Shown: positions 29,946 through 40,214, numbered from the stretch's first letter. The stretch is 64,000 bases of DNA from Marinobacter goseongensis (GCF_023156235.1 NZ_JAKZAI010000003.1:186001-250000), one strand, 5' to 3'. Notes: generated by a model from the letters alone, not told the origin. Numbers and translations: made by a program.

Positions 29946-29981
29946 GTCCACAACGCAGATCAGATTTCAGGAAACCGTACC

Positions 29982-31469
29982 ATGACACCCGAGCAATTCT
30001 CCGAGCTCGCCAGCGCCGGCTTTAACCGCATCCCCGTGTACCGCGAAGTGCTGGCCGACCTGGACACACCCTTGAGCACCTATCTCAAGCTGGCCAGTGG
30101 GCCCTACTCCTATCTGTTCGAATCCGTGCAGGGTGGAGAAAAATGGGGCCGTTATTCCATCATCGGCCTGCCCAGCCACGAAGTGCTGAAAGTGTTTGAT
30201 CACCACGTGGAGATCAGCCGCGGCGGTGAGGTGGTAGAGGCCGAGGAAGTGGACGACCCGCTGGCCTTTGTGGAAGCCTACCAGAATCGCTTTCACGCCC
30301 CCGATCTGGACGAGTTGCCCCGCTTCAACGGCGGCCTGGTGGGTTACTTCGGTTACGACACCGTACGCTACATCGAGAAGCGCCTGCGCAAGAGCTGCCC
30401 GCCGGACCGCATCGGCACTCCGGACATTCTGTTGATGGTGTCCAACGAGATCGTGGTGTTCGACAACCTGCGGGGCAAGCTGCATCTGATTGTGCATGCG
30501 GATCCCGCCGTGGAGGGCGCCTTTGAGCAGGCCCAGGCCCGCATTGATGAACTCGAGAATCGCCTGCACCGGCAAACCGCCGACGCCCCCCGCACGCCGG
30601 ACCACCTGCGCGGCACAACCGTAGACGAGAGCGACTTCATTTCCGGCTTCAGCCAGGACAAGTTCGAAGCTGCGGTGGACAAGATCAAGGGCTACGTGCT
30701 CGACGGTGACGTGATGCAGACCGTCATCTCACAGCGCATGTCGATCCCGTTCGAGGCACCGCCACTGAACCTGTACCGCTCGCTGCGAGTGCTGAACCCC
30801 TCACCGTACATGTACTTCCTGAACCTGGAAGACTTCCACATCGTTGGCTCGTCTCCGGAAATCCTGGCGCGGGTGGAAGACGAGGAAGTCACCGTGCGAC
30901 CCATCGCCGGCACTCGCAAGCGCGGCGCCACCGATGCCGAGGACAAGGCACTGGAAGCGGAACTGCTGGCTGACCCGAAAGAGATTGCCGAGCACCTGAT
31001 GCTGATCGACCTGGGCCGCAACGACGCCGGCCGGGTATCGGAAACCGGCACCGTCAAGCTGACCGACAAGATGATCGTGGAGCGCTACTCCCACGTGATG
31101 CACATTGTTTCCAACGTCACGGGCCGGCTGAAAGACAACACCAGCTGCCTGGACGTGCTGCGCGCTACCCTGCCCGCCGGCACTCTGAGCGGCGCGCCCA
31201 AGATTCGCGCCATGGAAATCATCGACGAGCTGGAACCGGTCAAGCGGGGGGTTTACGGCGGGGCCGTGGGCTACCTGTCCTTCAACGGCAACATGGACAC
31301 CGCCATCGCCATCCGCACCGCGGTGATCAAGGACAACACCCTGCACATCCAGGCCGGTGCCGGCGTGGTGGCCGACTCCGTGCCCCGCCTCGAGTGGAAG
31401 GAAACCATGAACAAGGGCCGTGCGATTTTCCGTGCGGTGGCCATGACCTACAACGATTTCGACCACTGA
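29982..31469 (+). CDS. trpE: Anthranilate synthase component I
   Basis: Makes anthranilate from chorismate with ammonia delivered by TrpG, the first committed step of tryptophan synthesis. The 495-residue protein has the feedback-binding [14 protein letters not shown] segment (about 46-60), [30 protein letters not shown] and the C-terminal [18 protein letters not shown] strong AGGAAA site precedes the ATG. trpG follows after 16 bases, and a Trp-codon leader lies upstream. Confidence 0.97.
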   Translation: MTPEQFSELASAGFNRIPVYREVLADLDTPLSTYLKLASGPYSYLFESVQGGEKWGRYSIIGLPSHEVLKVFDHHVEISRGGEVVEAEEVDDPLAFVEAYQNRFHAPDLDELPRFNGGLVGYFGYDTVRYIEKRLRKSCPPDRIGTPDILLMVSNEIVVFDNLRGKLHLIVHADPAVEGAFEQAQARIDELENRLHRQTADAPRTPDHLRGTTVDESDFISGFSQDKFEAAVDKIKGYVLDGDVMQTVISQRMSIPFEAPPLNLYRSLRVLNPSPYMYFLNLEDFHIVGSSPEILARVEDEEVTVRPIAGTRKRGATDAEDKALEAELLADPKEIAEHLMLIDLGRNDAGRVSETGTVKLTDKMIVERYSHVMHIVSNVTGRLKDNTSCLDVLRATLPAGTLSGAPKIRAMEIIDELEPVKRGVYGGAVGYLSFNGNMDTAIAIRTAVIKDNTLHIQAGAGVVADSVPRLEWKETMNKGRAIFRAVAMTYNDFDH

Positions 31470-31485
31470 GGCGGAGGATAAGATT

Positions 31486-32067
31486 ATGTTGCTGATGATC
31501 GATAACTACGATTCCTTCACCTATAACGTGGTGCAGTATCTGGCAGAGCTGGGGGCGGATGTGCAGGTTTACCGCAACGATGAAATCACCGTTGCGGAGA
31601 TCGAAGCCCTGAAGCCGGAACGGCTGGTGATTTCCCCCGGCCCCTGTACGCCCAATGAGGCCGGCATTTCCATGGACGCCATCCGCCACTTCGCCGGCAA
31701 ACTGCCGATTCTGGGCATCTGTCTCGGCCACCAGGCCATCGGTCAGGTTTACGGCGGCGACATCATCCGCGCCGGGCGGGTGATGCATGGCAAGGTATCG
31801 CCGGTGTTCCACGAGGACAGCGGCGTGTTCCGCGGCCTCAGCAACCCGCTGCAGGCCACCCGTTACCACAGCCTGGTGATCGACAAGGCCACCCTGCCCG
31901 AGTGCCTGGAAGTGACGGCCTGGACCCGCAACGATGACGGCTCTATCGAGGAAATCATGGGCGTGCGCCACAAAACCCTGGCAATCGAGGGTGTGCAGTT
32001 CCATCCGGAGTCTATTATGACGGAACAGGGCCACGAGCTGCTGCGCAACTTTCTGAGAACACAATAA
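31486..32067 (+). CDS. trpG: Anthranilate synthase component II (glutamine amidotransferase)
   Basis: Releases ammonia from glutamine for TrpE. The 193-residue class I amidotransferase has [14 protein letters not shown] at the N-terminus, nucleophile Cys in [13 protein letters not shown] and the His-Glu pair in [13 protein letters not shown]. It may also serve p-aminobenzoate synthase as PabA in some relatives. GGAGG precedes the ATG; trpD follows after 11 bases. Confidence 0.96.
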   Translation: MLLMIDNYDSFTYNVVQYLAELGADVQVYRNDEITVAEIEALKPERLVISPGPCTPNEAGISMDAIRHFAGKLPILGICLGHQAIGQVYGGDIIRAGRVMHGKVSPVFHEDSGVFRGLSNPLQATRYHSLVIDKATLPECLEVTAWTRNDDGSIEEIMGVRHKTLAIEGVQFHPESIMTEQGHELLRNFLRTQ

Positions 32068-32078
32068 GAGGCCGACAC

Positions 32079-33107
32079 ATGGACATGAAAGAAGCTCTCA
32101 ACCGCATTGCCTCCAACCTGGATCTGACCCGGGAGGAAATGAAGGACGTGATGCGCATCGTCATGAACGGCGAGGCCACTGACGCCCAGATCGGCGCGTT
32201 TCTCATGGGATTACGCCTGAAGAGCGAAACCATCGATGAAATCACCGGTGCCACCGAGGTCATGCGCGAGCTGGCCACCGGGGTCACCGTGAATGCCGAG
32301 CCGCTGGTGGACATCGTCGGTACCGGCGGCGACGGCGCTAATCTGTTTAACGTGTCTACAGCTGCATCGTTTGTAGTGGCCGCGGCTGGAGGTTTTGTGG
32401 CGAAACACGGCAACCGCGCAGTCTCTTCGAAAAGCGGCAGCGCCGATCTGCTGGAGAACCTCGGTATTAACCTGCAGATGACCCCGGAAGAGGTGGCCCG
32501 CTGCGTGGAACAGATCGGTGTCGGCTTCATGTTTGCACCGGCTCACCACAGCGCCATGAAACACGCCATCGGCCCCCGCAAGGAACTGGGCTGTCGCACG
32601 ATTTTCAACATTCTCGGCCCCATGACCAACCCGGCGGGTGTGAAGCGCCAGCTGGTTGGCGTCTTCAACGCCGAACTGTGCCGGCCGATGGCGGAAGTAC
32701 TGCATCGCCTCGGCGCGGAACACATCATGGTGGTGTGCGCGAAAGACGGCCTGGACGAAATCAGCCTGGCCAGCGCAACTCATGTGGCGGAACTGAAGAA
32801 CGGCGAAGTGACTGAATACGACCTTACGCCGGAAGACGTCGGCATCAAGAGCCAGTCACTGGTCGGACTCACTGTGGATACCGCCGCGGATTCCTTGAGG
32901 CTGATCAAAGCGGCCTTCGGGCGGGGTCATGATGAAATGGCCGAAAAAGCACGGGATTTAATTGCGCTGAATGCAGGCGCTGCCATTTACGTTGCGGGCC
33001 TGGCAAAAACCCCGGCCGCTGGAGTTGAAATGGCACTGGATGCCATGGGCTCGGGCCTCGCAGCGGGCAAAATGTCTGAACTTGCTGACTTTTCCCAATG
33101 CTTTTGA
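32079..33107 (+). CDS. trpD: Anthranilate phosphoribosyltransferase
   Basis: Joins anthranilate to PRPP. The 342-residue enzyme has [23 protein letters not shown], the [21 protein letters not shown] loop and GPMTNPAG motif typical of TrpD. It is the third gene of the trp operon; trpC starts 79 bases later, a gap holding a short GGGCC/GGCCC stem of doubtful meaning. Confidence 0.97.
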   Translation: MDMKEALNRIASNLDLTREEMKDVMRIVMNGEATDAQIGAFLMGLRLKSETIDEITGATEVMRELATGVTVNAEPLVDIVGTGGDGANLFNVSTAASFVVAAAGGFVAKHGNRAVSSKSGSADLLENLGINLQMTPEEVARCVEQIGVGFMFAPAHHSAMKHAIGPRKELGCRTIFNILGPMTNPAGVKRQLVGVFNAELCRPMAEVLHRLGAEHIMVVCAKDGLDEISLASATHVAELKNGEVTEYDLTPEDVGIKSQSLVGLTVDTAADSLRLIKAAFGRGHDEMAEKARDLIALNAGAAIYVAGLAKTPAAGVEMALDAMGSGLAAGKMSELADFSQCF

Positions 33108-33186
33108 GTTTCTCTTAACCGACGGCAATACCAAAGCTTGAAGGGCCTTGCCACCGGCCCAAACCACCGATTTCATTAGGCCGAAA

Positions 33187-34008
33187 ATGAGCGACAGACA
33201 CCTGGATAAAACCCCCACCATTCTGCGGAAAATCGTTGGCCGGAAGTGGGAAGAGATCGACGAGCGGAAGCCTCAGGTTTCAGTCTCAGACCAGAAAGCC
33301 ATGGCTGGAGATCAGCCGCCAGCCAGGGGTTTCGCTGACGCCTTGCGCACGCGTATTGAGGCGAAAACGCCGGCGGTCATCGCCGAAATCAAGAAAGCTT
33401 CGCCCAGCAAAGGCATCCTGCGGGATCCGTTTGAGCCGGCAGTGATTGCCGAAAGCTACGAACAAGGCGGCGCAGCCTGCCTGTCAGTGCTCACTGACAG
33501 GGACTTTTTCCAGGGCCACGAAGATTACCTCGTTGCGGCCCGCAACGCCTGCAGCCTGCCCGTGATCCGCAAGGACTTCATGGTGGCGCCCTATCAGGTC
33601 TACGAAAGTCGGGCCCTCGGTGCCGACTGCATCCTGCTGATCGCCGCCTGCCTGACGCGGAACCAGATGCAGGAACTAGAGGGCATTGCCCACGAGATCG
33701 GCCTGGACGTGTTGGTAGAGGTCCACGATGGCGAGGAACTGGACGATGCGCTTACGCTGAAGACCCCGCTGGTGGGCATCAACAACCGTAACCTGCACAC
33801 CTTCGATGTATCGCTGGACACCACCTTCGATCTGCACCAGCGGATTGCGGCGGACCGCCTGACGATTACCGAGAGCGGCATCATGACCCGAAGCGACGTG
33901 GAGGCCATGACCGATCGGGGCATTTTCGGCTTCCTGGTGGGCGAGTCGTTCATGCGGGCAGAGCACCCCGGCCAGAAACTGCAAGAGCTGTGCTTCCCGC
34001 AGGGCTGA
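33187..34008 (+). CDS. trpC: Indole-3-glycerol-phosphate synthase
   Basis: Closes the indole ring from carboxyphenylamino-deoxyribulose phosphate. The 273-residue TIM barrel is monofunctional (no fused TrpF). The catalytic [52 protein letters not shown] and ITESGI motifs are all present. The ATG at 33187 follows GGCCGAAA; an upstream in-frame start at 33148 adds nothing recognisable. Confidence 0.96.
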   Translation: MSDRHLDKTPTILRKIVGRKWEEIDERKPQVSVSDQKAMAGDQPPARGFADALRTRIEAKTPAVIAEIKKASPSKGILRDPFEPAVIAESYEQGGAACLSVLTDRDFFQGHEDYLVAARNACSLPVIRKDFMVAPYQVYESRALGADCILLIAACLTRNQMQELEGIAHEIGLDVLVEVHDGEELDDALTLKTPLVGINNRNLHTFDVSLDTTFDLHQRIAADRLTITESGIMTRSDVEAMTDRGIFGFLVGESFMRAEHPGQKLQELCFPQG

Positions 34009-34024
34009 CTCTAAAAACCCTACA

Positions 34025-34045
34025 GGCCGGCAGATAGATCCGGCC
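34025..34045. terminator. Hairpin after trpC
   Basis: GGCCGG and CCGGCC flank CAGATAGAT, 16 bases after the trpC stop and before the convergent DUF4202 gene. There is no T tract on either side, so function is uncertain. Confidence 0.35.
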
Positions 34046-34061
34046 CGTGTCGCACTAAGAG

Positions 34062-34694
34062 TCACTCCCCCTCGCCGGCCAGCGCCTCCTGCAACAGGGC
34101 CAGCAGGTGCGCCGGCAGATTGCCCGCCAGCGCCAGCGCTGCCTCATGCCCCCGCGGCGACATCTTGCCCCAGGTGCGGCGCACGATGCGCAGCCATTTT
34201 TCGCGGTCGTAGTCTGCTTTTTCCTCATAGAAATCGGCAAAGTAGCGCTCGAGGAACACCATGCAGGCGACGTCTTCCAGCAATTGGGTATCAGCGTCCC
34301 TGCGCAGTTCCCGCTTGGTCAGAATGGTTTCCACCCGATCACACTCCGCCTGCGGATAACCGCAGGCGGCCATGATCTCCGCTGCCCGCCGGCCGTGCAT
34401 GCGGCCACAGGCCTGGCGCCACTCGTAATAGGCTTTGCGCCCCTCCGGGAAATCCTTGCGGGGCAGGGTCCAGCGCTCGATGTGCTGGGCGCGGCAGGCG
34501 ATCTGCATGCGCTCAGACGGCGCCGCCTCCAGCGCGAACAGCCAGCGGGTCATGTGCTGACTGTAGGCGTATTCCTTGGGCAGCCGCTCATCGCCCAGCT
34601 GTTCCTGGTTCGGGTCGGCAAGATTGGCTTTGTCGATGGCCTCCAGGGCACAGGCCAGCGCGGCGGATGCGTGGATGTCGTGGCTCATGGTCAT
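34062..34694 (-). CDS. DUF4202 family protein
   Basis: A 210-residue soluble protein. Family-like blocks include IDKANLADPNQEQ near the N-terminus, YSQHMTRWLFAL, ACRAQHIERWTLPRKDFPEGRKAYYEWRQ and DVACMVFLERYF. The His residues in AQHIERW and GRMHGRRAAEIM suggest a metal-dependent HD-like helical fold, but that is only a suggestion. Its first codons overlap the end of the GST gene by four bases, so the two are co-transcribed. Function unknown. Confidence 0.78.
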   Translation of the reverse strand: MTMSHDIHASAALACALEAIDKANLADPNQEQLGDERLPKEYAYSQHMTRWLFALEAAPSERMQIACRAQHIERWTLPRKDFPEGRKAYYEWRQACGRMHGRRAAEIMAACGYPQAECDRVETILTKRELRRDADTQLLEDVACMVFLERYFADFYEEKADYDREKWLRIVRRTWGKMSPRGHEAALALAGNLPAHLLALLQEALAGEGE

Positions 34695-35308
34695 ACCTGC
34701 GCCGAGGGCCGGGCCTTGATGCGATCAAACCAGGCCTGGAGATGGGTGTGCTCGGGTTTGATCCGAATGTTCACCACCCGCGCAAACGCCACGGTAGTGA
34801 AGGCGTTGATATCAGCCGCGGTAAACCGGTCGGTACAGACGTACTCTTTATCGGCGAGGTGCTGGTCAAGAAAGTGCATGAACTTCTCGACACCCACACC
34901 GCACTCCTCACCCCATTCCTTGATCGGGTTCATGCGATCCTTGAAATAACCACTGGTGTGCTGGAAACACATCCCCGTCGGCATGAAGAAATACAGTTCG
35001 ATCCAGCGCAGCCATTGCTCGATGAGTGTCTTTTCCAGTGCGGTCTCCCCCAGCAGTTTTGGCGCCGCAGGATAGCTTTCCTCAAAATAGCGGCAGATGG
35101 CCATGGTTTCTGCCACGCACGTGCCGTCGTCGAGCTCCATCACCGGCACTTTTTTCATCGGGTTTCTGGCGACGAATTCCGGCGTCAGGTTTTCCCCCTT
35201 CTGAATATCGATTTCCACAAACTCGGCTTTATCCAGCAGCCCTTTCTCGGCCATGAACATGCGGACCCGGCGGGGATTCGGGGCGGTTTTGGTTTCGAAG
35301 ATTTTCAT
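34691..35308 (-). CDS. Glutathione S-transferase family protein
   Basis: A 205-residue GST: thioredoxin-like N-domain starting MKIFETKTAPNPRRVRMF with the cis-Pro in MKKVPVMELDDGTCVAETMAICRY, then a helical C-domain with DRFTAADINAFTTVAFAR. The first catalytic residue region has Thr/Pro in place of Cys. The frame is open upstream, but the ATG at 35308 begins the canonical strand. It overlaps the DUF4202 gene by four bases. Substrate unknown. Confidence 0.88.
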   Translation of the reverse strand: MKIFETKTAPNPRRVRMFMAEKGLLDKAEFVEIDIQKGENLTPEFVARNPMKKVPVMELDDGTCVAETMAICRYFEESYPAAPKLLGETALEKTLIEQWLRWIELYFFMPTGMCFQHTSGYFKDRMNPIKEWGEECGVGVEKFMHFLDQHLADKEYVCTDRFTAADINAFTTVAFARVVNIRIKPEHTHLQAWFDRIKARPSAQV

Positions 35309-35396
35309 TGTTTTAGGGCTCCGTTGCTGCGGGTGATCACGTCGAAAAATTCCCAAGAGACTGACGTGAAAGACCGGTTGCGTCAAGCAACCGCTA

Positions 35397-36131
35397 TCAA
35401 CGTGGGAGCCATTGCTGCAACTGTGTAACGATCCACTCGGGGTCATCCAGCGGCAGATCGTGGCCCGCGGTGGGGTGCAATTTCAGGGTCCACTGCCAGC
35501 GCTGTTCGAGAGCCTCGCTGCACCGCCAGTGAACAATCCGGTCGGCCTTGCTGGCGAGCAGCAGGGCGTCGGGTAATGGGCGGCGTTGGTTGGGGGTGAA
35601 AGATGCTGCAGCACGCAACTGCTGCCATGCGGTGCCGACAGAAACGGGACGCTGGCGCTGAATGCTGTACCAGTGTTTCATGGTGACCAGTTCCGGCTCC
35701 CGGTTGCAGGTCAATCTGAGGATGTCCGCCTCGCGATCGAACAGCTCCCGCCGCGCCAGCATTTTCAGAATCCGTGGCCAGGTGCCGGGGCGCATGCGGT
35801 GCCAGGGCGGGCTGAAGCCACTGCTGGTGTTGATCAGCACCAGCGCCTGGATTTCACCTTCCGAAACGTGCTGGGCCCAGTCGAGTGCGATCATCCCGCC
35901 CATGGAGAGTGCCAGCAAACCATAGGGTTTGGGGATATGACTGACCTGGTGTTGCACCCTCTCCCGGATGGCCGCAATGTTGCCCGGGCTCGGATCACGG
36001 AAGTGCACACCAGTACCCGGCAGGTCCACGGCATGAAAGTGATGCTCAGGGAACGCTCGCTCGAGTCGCTCCCGGAACGCACCCCAATGTGCCTGTTCCC
36101 GCGTCAGACCGCGCAGAAGAATCCAGTGCAT
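35397..36131 (-). CDS. Alpha/beta hydrolase
   Basis: A 244-residue alpha/beta hydrolase. Nucleophile Ser lies in GLLALSMGGMIALDW (about residue 77), Asp is likely in ASKADRIV and His in TAGHDLPLDDPEW. The N-terminus MHWILLRGLTREQAHWG replaces the usual HGxx oxyanion sequence with RGLT. BioH-like or esterase roles are possible but not shown by the sequence. It follows the M14 peptidase gene with a 2-base gap, so the two form an operon. Confidence 0.82.
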   Translation of the reverse strand: MHWILLRGLTREQAHWGAFRERLERAFPEHHFHAVDLPGTGVHFRDPSPGNIAAIRERVQHQVSHIPKPYGLLALSMGGMIALDWAQHVSEGEIQALVLINTSSGFSPPWHRMRPGTWPRILKMLARRELFDREADILRLTCNREPELVTMKHWYSIQRQRPVSVGTAWQQLRAAASFTPNQRRPLPDALLLASKADRIVHWRCSEALEQRWQWTLKLHPTAGHDLPLDDPEWIVTQLQQWLPR

Positions 36132-36133
36132 GG

Positions 36134-37234
36134 TTATCGGTTGTCCCTGTACCAGTGCATGATCGCAGCCTCTCTCAGCATGGACTCCTCCGCGCCCTCC
36201 GGCAACCAGTTGCGGTGGCTCGCCGCCGCGTCCACCAGAAAATCCATGAACGCCAGATGGCTACGCAATACCCGCCGGTGGCGATGCGGCACCAGCGGAT
36301 TGAACAGCCCGTCAAGCCGGAACAACTGCCGGGGCCGCTTGCGCACCCAGCGCCAGGATCCCATCTCCAGGGTTAGCGGAAGGAAAGTTCCGGTGTTGTC
36401 ACGATTGATCTGCTTGTAGAAGTAATCCCACAGATCGCCGTGGGTCAGGTAATGCCGGGACTGGGGCTCGAACCGGTAATCGTGGTCAGGCCAGGCCTGT
36501 TCCCAGATCAGTTTCAGCGCCATCACCGAGGCAATTTTGCGCATCGGCCGGCGCCGGTAGGCGTAGGGGAACCAGATCTGGTCCTGCCAGCCAAAGCCGG
36601 AGTGGCAATCCAGCGCAACGCTGAACGGTCGCCCGGGCAACAGCCCGCTGATCACGTGTTCGAGAGCCCGGTTTTCAGGCTCCATGGCTGTCGACGGCTC
36701 ACCGATGTACCAGGGCAGCCGCGGCGACAGTTTCTGCCCGCCCAGCATGAAAGCGCTCCGGTCCTGGGCGGTAATCGGCGAGTTGCGCATCAGATCCACC
36801 CCATTGGGGTTGCTGCGCTGGTTCAGGTACATACCCCCCGGATTGAGAATCGGCAACAGGGTAATGTGGACTCGCTCCAGCAGGCGCAGCAGCGAGTCAT
36901 CCCAGCTCAGCCGCGCCATCAGGTTGCGCATCCACGCCATCACCACCTGGCTGCCGATGCGCTCCAGACCGTGCACGCCCCCCACCAGCACCACCGCCGG
37001 CGCATCAGGGGCATCGGTGCCCAGATCCACCCGGTAGATCGGCAGCGTCTGCGGGCCCACATCGATACGATCCACCACCTGAGTGCGAACCTGCGCCGGC
37101 GCTTCCGCGAGTGTGCGCTCTAGCGATACCAGTTCCGGCAGGAAGGTGCGCAGCAGATGCCGCTGCCGGCGGGTACGTGTTGACTGCTCGCGGGGAATGG
37201 CGGCATGGGGGGTCAGCTGTTTCAGCTCGGTCAT
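36134..37234 (-). CDS. M14-family zinc carboxypeptidase-like protein
   Basis: A 366-residue protein with zinc ligands in GGVHGLERIGSQ, substrate residues in NPNGVDLMRN, the third ligand in ALDCHSGFG and the catalytic Glu in LTLEMGSWRW. There is no signal peptide, so a cytosolic peptidase or deacylase is likely. The ATG at 37234 has GGAG at a good distance; an ATG at 37276 lacks one. The hydrolase gene follows immediately. Substrate unknown. Confidence 0.85.
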   Translation of the reverse strand: MTELKQLTPHAAIPREQSTRTRRQRHLLRTFLPELVSLERTLAEAPAQVRTQVVDRIDVGPQTLPIYRVDLGTDAPDAPAVVLVGGVHGLERIGSQVVMAWMRNLMARLSWDDSLLRLLERVHITLLPILNPGGMYLNQRSNPNGVDLMRNSPITAQDRSAFMLGGQKLSPRLPWYIGEPSTAMEPENRALEHVISGLLPGRPFSVALDCHSGFGWQDQIWFPYAYRRRPMRKIASVMALKLIWEQAWPDHDYRFEPQSRHYLTHGDLWDYFYKQINRDNTGTFLPLTLEMGSWRWVRKRPRQLFRLDGLFNPLVPHRHRRVLRSHLAFMDFLVDAAASHRNWLPEGAEESMLREAAIMHWYRDNR

Positions 37235-37297
37235 CGTTGGCTCCAGTCCGTGACGACCTTCCAGCATGCCCGGCAAATGCTGCAGTTATTTGACAGC

Positions 37298-37323
37298 CCG
37301 CCCGGCTGCGCGAGACCGGGCGG
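37298..37323. terminator. GC-rich hairpin between the META lipoprotein and M14 genes
   Basis: CCGCCCGG and CCGGGCGG flank a 10-base loop, 20 bases after the lipoprotein stop on the minus strand. There is no T run, so termination would be weak. Confidence 0.4.
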
Positions 37324-37343
37324 ACGCAGGCCATTCTGGCGGA

Positions 37344-38318
37344 TTACGGCTTGTCCGAGGACTGAAACGCCCGCAGGTTGTCACCGCCCGTGGTACTGAG
37401 GATCAGTTCCCCGTGCGGCCCGATGCTGAACCGGTTAACTTCGGCCATCAGATCCAGAAACCGCTGTTCCTGTTCCATCAGCGCCGGCGCGCACGCCATC
37501 AGGGTGCCGGCGATGCGGCTGAACGACAGCCCCTCTCCGCTCAGGTTCCAGCTCCCCATGTAGCGGTTACAGGAACCGCGACCGGCAACCCGGTTGTCAT
37601 CCAGAAATTCAATGGTCACGCGGGAGCTGTCAATAATGCCTCCCCCGCCAATGTCCTCAACCACCCACTCCGCGCCCCGCAACAGGCGCTCGGGATCGCC
37701 CCCGCAACCGGCCAGCTGTTCTCCGTTCACCGTCAAGCGCACCTGGTTGGGATGCGGCATGCCGGACATGGAGTCTGTGCACAACTGCGGCGCGACATCG
37801 ACACGGAGCTTCAGTCCGTCACGCTCGGCGACAATGGTCTGCCCGGTTTCGCTCTGCTCCGTCACCCGGGAACGCAGCGTCTCGGTGGCCTCACCCATGC
37901 GACTCAGGGTCAGTTCGTTGCCCACCAGGCTGATGTGCCAGAACGGTTCGTTACCCTTGGCAATGAAGGGCGATTCGATGGCGTCCGGCGCCAGGCACTC
38001 CGGGAGCGCCTCACCGTTGAGCGACAGCGTCGCCGTCTGACCCTTGCTCCAGAACACCGTGCGTGCGTCACCGCTGGCCACAAAGCGCGCACCAGAGGCA
38101 CTTTCACTCGGGGTCATCAGGATACGCGTGCCCCCGTGGGTGAGCGCCAGAAGCCCAGTGGATGGCGTGTAGTCAAGATCAATGACCGTCTGGCCGCAGT
38201 GCATTCGGGTAGCCGCCAGCTCTGCGGGGCCGTTGTGATCGCCGGTTGAGGCGCAACCGGCGGACAACACCAGAGCCGCGGCAGCGGCCATGGACAATCC
38301 GGTTTTGTGCAGAATCAT
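37344..38318 (-). CDS. META-domain (DUF306) lipoprotein
   Basis: A 324-residue lipoprotein precursor; the signal ends in the lipobox LSAGC (Cys about 22). The middle has FIAKGNEPFWHISLVGNELTL, a motif common to uncharacterised envelope lipoproteins. The C-terminal third (about 205-315) is a META/HslJ-like domain with AEWVVEDIGGGG, RVAGRGSCNRYMGSWNL and TLMACAPALMEQEQRFL. HslJ-type domains are linked to heat shock and novobiocin tolerance. The ATG at 38318 follows AGGGA. Function unknown. Confidence 0.82.
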   Translation of the reverse strand: MILHKTGLSMAAAAALVLSAGCASTGDHNGPAELAATRMHCGQTVIDLDYTPSTGLLALTHGGTRILMTPSESASGARFVASGDARTVFWSKGQTATLSLNGEALPECLAPDAIESPFIAKGNEPFWHISLVGNELTLSRMGEATETLRSRVTEQSETGQTIVAERDGLKLRVDVAPQLCTDSMSGMPHPNQVRLTVNGEQLAGCGGDPERLLRGAEWVVEDIGGGGIIDSSRVTIEFLDDNRVAGRGSCNRYMGSWNLSGEGLSFSRIAGTLMACAPALMEQEQRFLDLMAEVNRFSIGPHGELILSTTGGDNLRAFQSSDKP

Positions 38319-38438
38319 ATACCATTCCCTGAGGTTCATTTTTTTGTCTGGCGTGCGTTCTAGAACGGGAACGCCTCCCTGTTTCATTACGCTAACGATA
38401 GAATGACGCCCTTCCACCCGGCCCAGGAGATGTTCCCG

Positions 38439-39176
38439 ATGACCATGAAGCTCTATCAGTTTGCCATTTCCCATTATTGCGAAAAAGTTCGATGGGCACT
38501 GGACTACAAAGGATTGAACGCGGAAATCCACAGCCTGTTACCGGGTCAGCATATGAACACCATCCGCAGACTCACCCGCGCCGACTCCTCGGTGCCGGTG
38601 CTGGATCACGATGGCCATATTGTACAGGGCTCGGCACAGATTCTGGATTACCTGGATCACACCTTTCCGGACCGCCCTCTCACGCCCGCGAATCCGCAAG
38701 ACCAAGCGGCCGCGCTGGCCTGGGAGCAGCGACTGGACGACGAAGCCGGGCCGGCGGTACGTTGCTACTCCTACCACCACTTTCTGCAGCGCCCCAAGAT
38801 TGTGGTTCCCCTGCTGGCGGCACAAACCCCTTTCTACAACCGCATCCTGCTCAGGCTGGCGTTCAGCCGGGTTGATGAAATCATGCGCAAGTGGATGAAG
38901 ATCAACGAGAAAACCGCGCAAACCTCGAGCCAGACTATGGAGGCGTTGCTGACGGAGCTGGCAGACATCTACAGCACCCGGCCCTATCTTGTGGGTGAGG
39001 CCTTTTCCCGCGCTGATCTGACGGCGGCCAGCCTGTTTGCGCCCATGTTCCAGCCGCCACAATATCCGGTGCCCTGGCCCAACAGCAAGCGGATCCCCAA
39101 GGCCATTCAGGCGTGGCTGGCGCAGTGGCAACCGCAACTCCAGACCCTGGAAAAGGTCTATCAGGCTAACCGCTGA
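38439..39176 (+). CDS. Glutathione S-transferase family protein
   Basis: A 245-residue GST-like protein. The N-domain MKLYQFAISHYCEKVRWAL has a Ser/Tyr-Cys active region, DSSVPVLDHDGHIVQGSAQILDYLD gives the cis-Pro and glutathione gamma-Glu site, and the helical domain contains RPYLVGEAFSRADLTAASLF. ATG at 38439 has AGGAG nine bases before it; other in-frame ATGs lie at 38403 and 38430. It overlaps the convergent AraC gene by 11 bases. Confidence 0.85.
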   Translation: MTMKLYQFAISHYCEKVRWALDYKGLNAEIHSLLPGQHMNTIRRLTRADSSVPVLDHDGHIVQGSAQILDYLDHTFPDRPLTPANPQDQAAALAWEQRLDDEAGPAVRCYSYHHFLQRPKIVVPLLAAQTPFYNRILLRLAFSRVDEIMRKWMKINEKTAQTSSQTMEALLTELADIYSTRPYLVGEAFSRADLTAASLFAPMFQPPQYPVPWPNSKRIPKAIQAWLAQWQPQLQTLEKVYQANR

Positions 39177-40176
39177 CCTGCCGCCGGGCGCGACCCGGCG
39201 ACGTGCCGGTCCAGCGCTGATAGGCGCGGGTAAAGGCACTCTGCTCGGAAAATCCGAGCAGCAGCGCAATGTCCGTCAGGGTCAGGGAGGTGTCGGCCAG
39301 ATAATTCCGGGCCAGTTGTTCCCGGCTGCGATCCAGCCACTGCTGCCAGGAAATCCCGTGACCGGCCAGGCGACGCTGCAGGGTCCGCGGTGACATGTAC
39401 ATGGCTCTCGCCGCGCGGGCCAGCGTGGGCTCGCCATCGGCCAGCAGCTTCAGCAGCACCTGCTGCAGTTGTCGTTCGGTATCCGAACTGCCCGGCAGCG
39501 CCCGCAACAGCGCCTGCGCCTGCCGGTCAAGCAACGCCCTCAGGGTCGGATCCCGCCGCGGCATGGGAGTACCCAGGTACTGTAGCGGGAAACAGACCCG
39601 CACGTGGCTGTCGTTCCAGCGTACCGGGCAGCCGAAAAACCGCTCATAAGCCTCGGCGGCGGCCTCACTCACCGTGCCGAGGAACGATACGCCGGAGGGC
39701 GGTGGCGGATCGTCAATCTGACGTCTGAGAAAGGTTACCAGTGCCGCTATGGCGGCGCCGTCGGCCTGCTGCCCCAGTTCGTCTTCCGAGGGTGGCCAGC
39801 GCATTTCCGCATACTCCCCCTCGATCACGATTTCCGCCAGGGTGGCACCGTAAAACAGGGTCTCGTAGCGCTGGTACGCCAGCATGGCTTCACCCAGGGT
39901 ATCGGACGCCAGCACCAGATAACCCAGCACCCCCACGTGCCCGGGGCGCACGCAGGCCCCCACGTCCAGCTCCGGCGCTACCGGGCTGGCACCTTCCAGC
40001 ACGCCGCGGGCCAGGCCACGCGCCAACAGATCCCGCCAGACTGGCACCGGCACGTTGTCCTGCGCCGCCCACCGTGCCAGCTCCGGCCGCAGAGCATCGG
40101 CAGCCAGACCCTGCTGATCAAGCCAGTCGCTCAGCAGCCCGGTCCAGGCGCCAGTCACCCTCATCACTCTGGCCAT
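39166..40176 (-). CDS. AraC-family regulator (OruR/ArgR-like with N-terminal arabinose-binding-type domain)
   Basis: A 336-residue regulator with a long N-terminal ligand domain (about 10-190) and a C-terminal AraC double helix-turn-helix (MYMSPRTLQRRLAGHGISWQQWL and TLTDIALLLGFSEQSAFTRAYQRWTG). The ATG at 40176 is supported by a promoter whose -10 element covers the alternative TTG at 40215. It is divergent from the fatty-acid-hydroxylase-like gene at 40306, its likely target. Confidence 0.88.
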   Translation of the reverse strand: MARVMRVTGAWTGLLSDWLDQQGLAADALRPELARWAAQDNVPVPVWRDLLARGLARGVLEGASPVAPELDVGACVRPGHVGVLGYLVLASDTLGEAMLAYQRYETLFYGATLAEIVIEGEYAEMRWPPSEDELGQQADGAAIAALVTFLRRQIDDPPPPSGVSFLGTVSEAAAEAYERFFGCPVRWNDSHVRVCFPLQYLGTPMPRRDPTLRALLDRQAQALLRALPGSSDTERQLQQVLLKLLADGEPTLARAARAMYMSPRTLQRRLAGHGISWQQWLDRSREQLARNYLADTSLTLTDIALLLGFSEQSAFTRAYQRWTGTSPGRARRQVSG

Positions 40177-40214
40177 CGGCTGCCACGCTCCTGCAGGTTT
40201 CAGATTTGGCGTCA

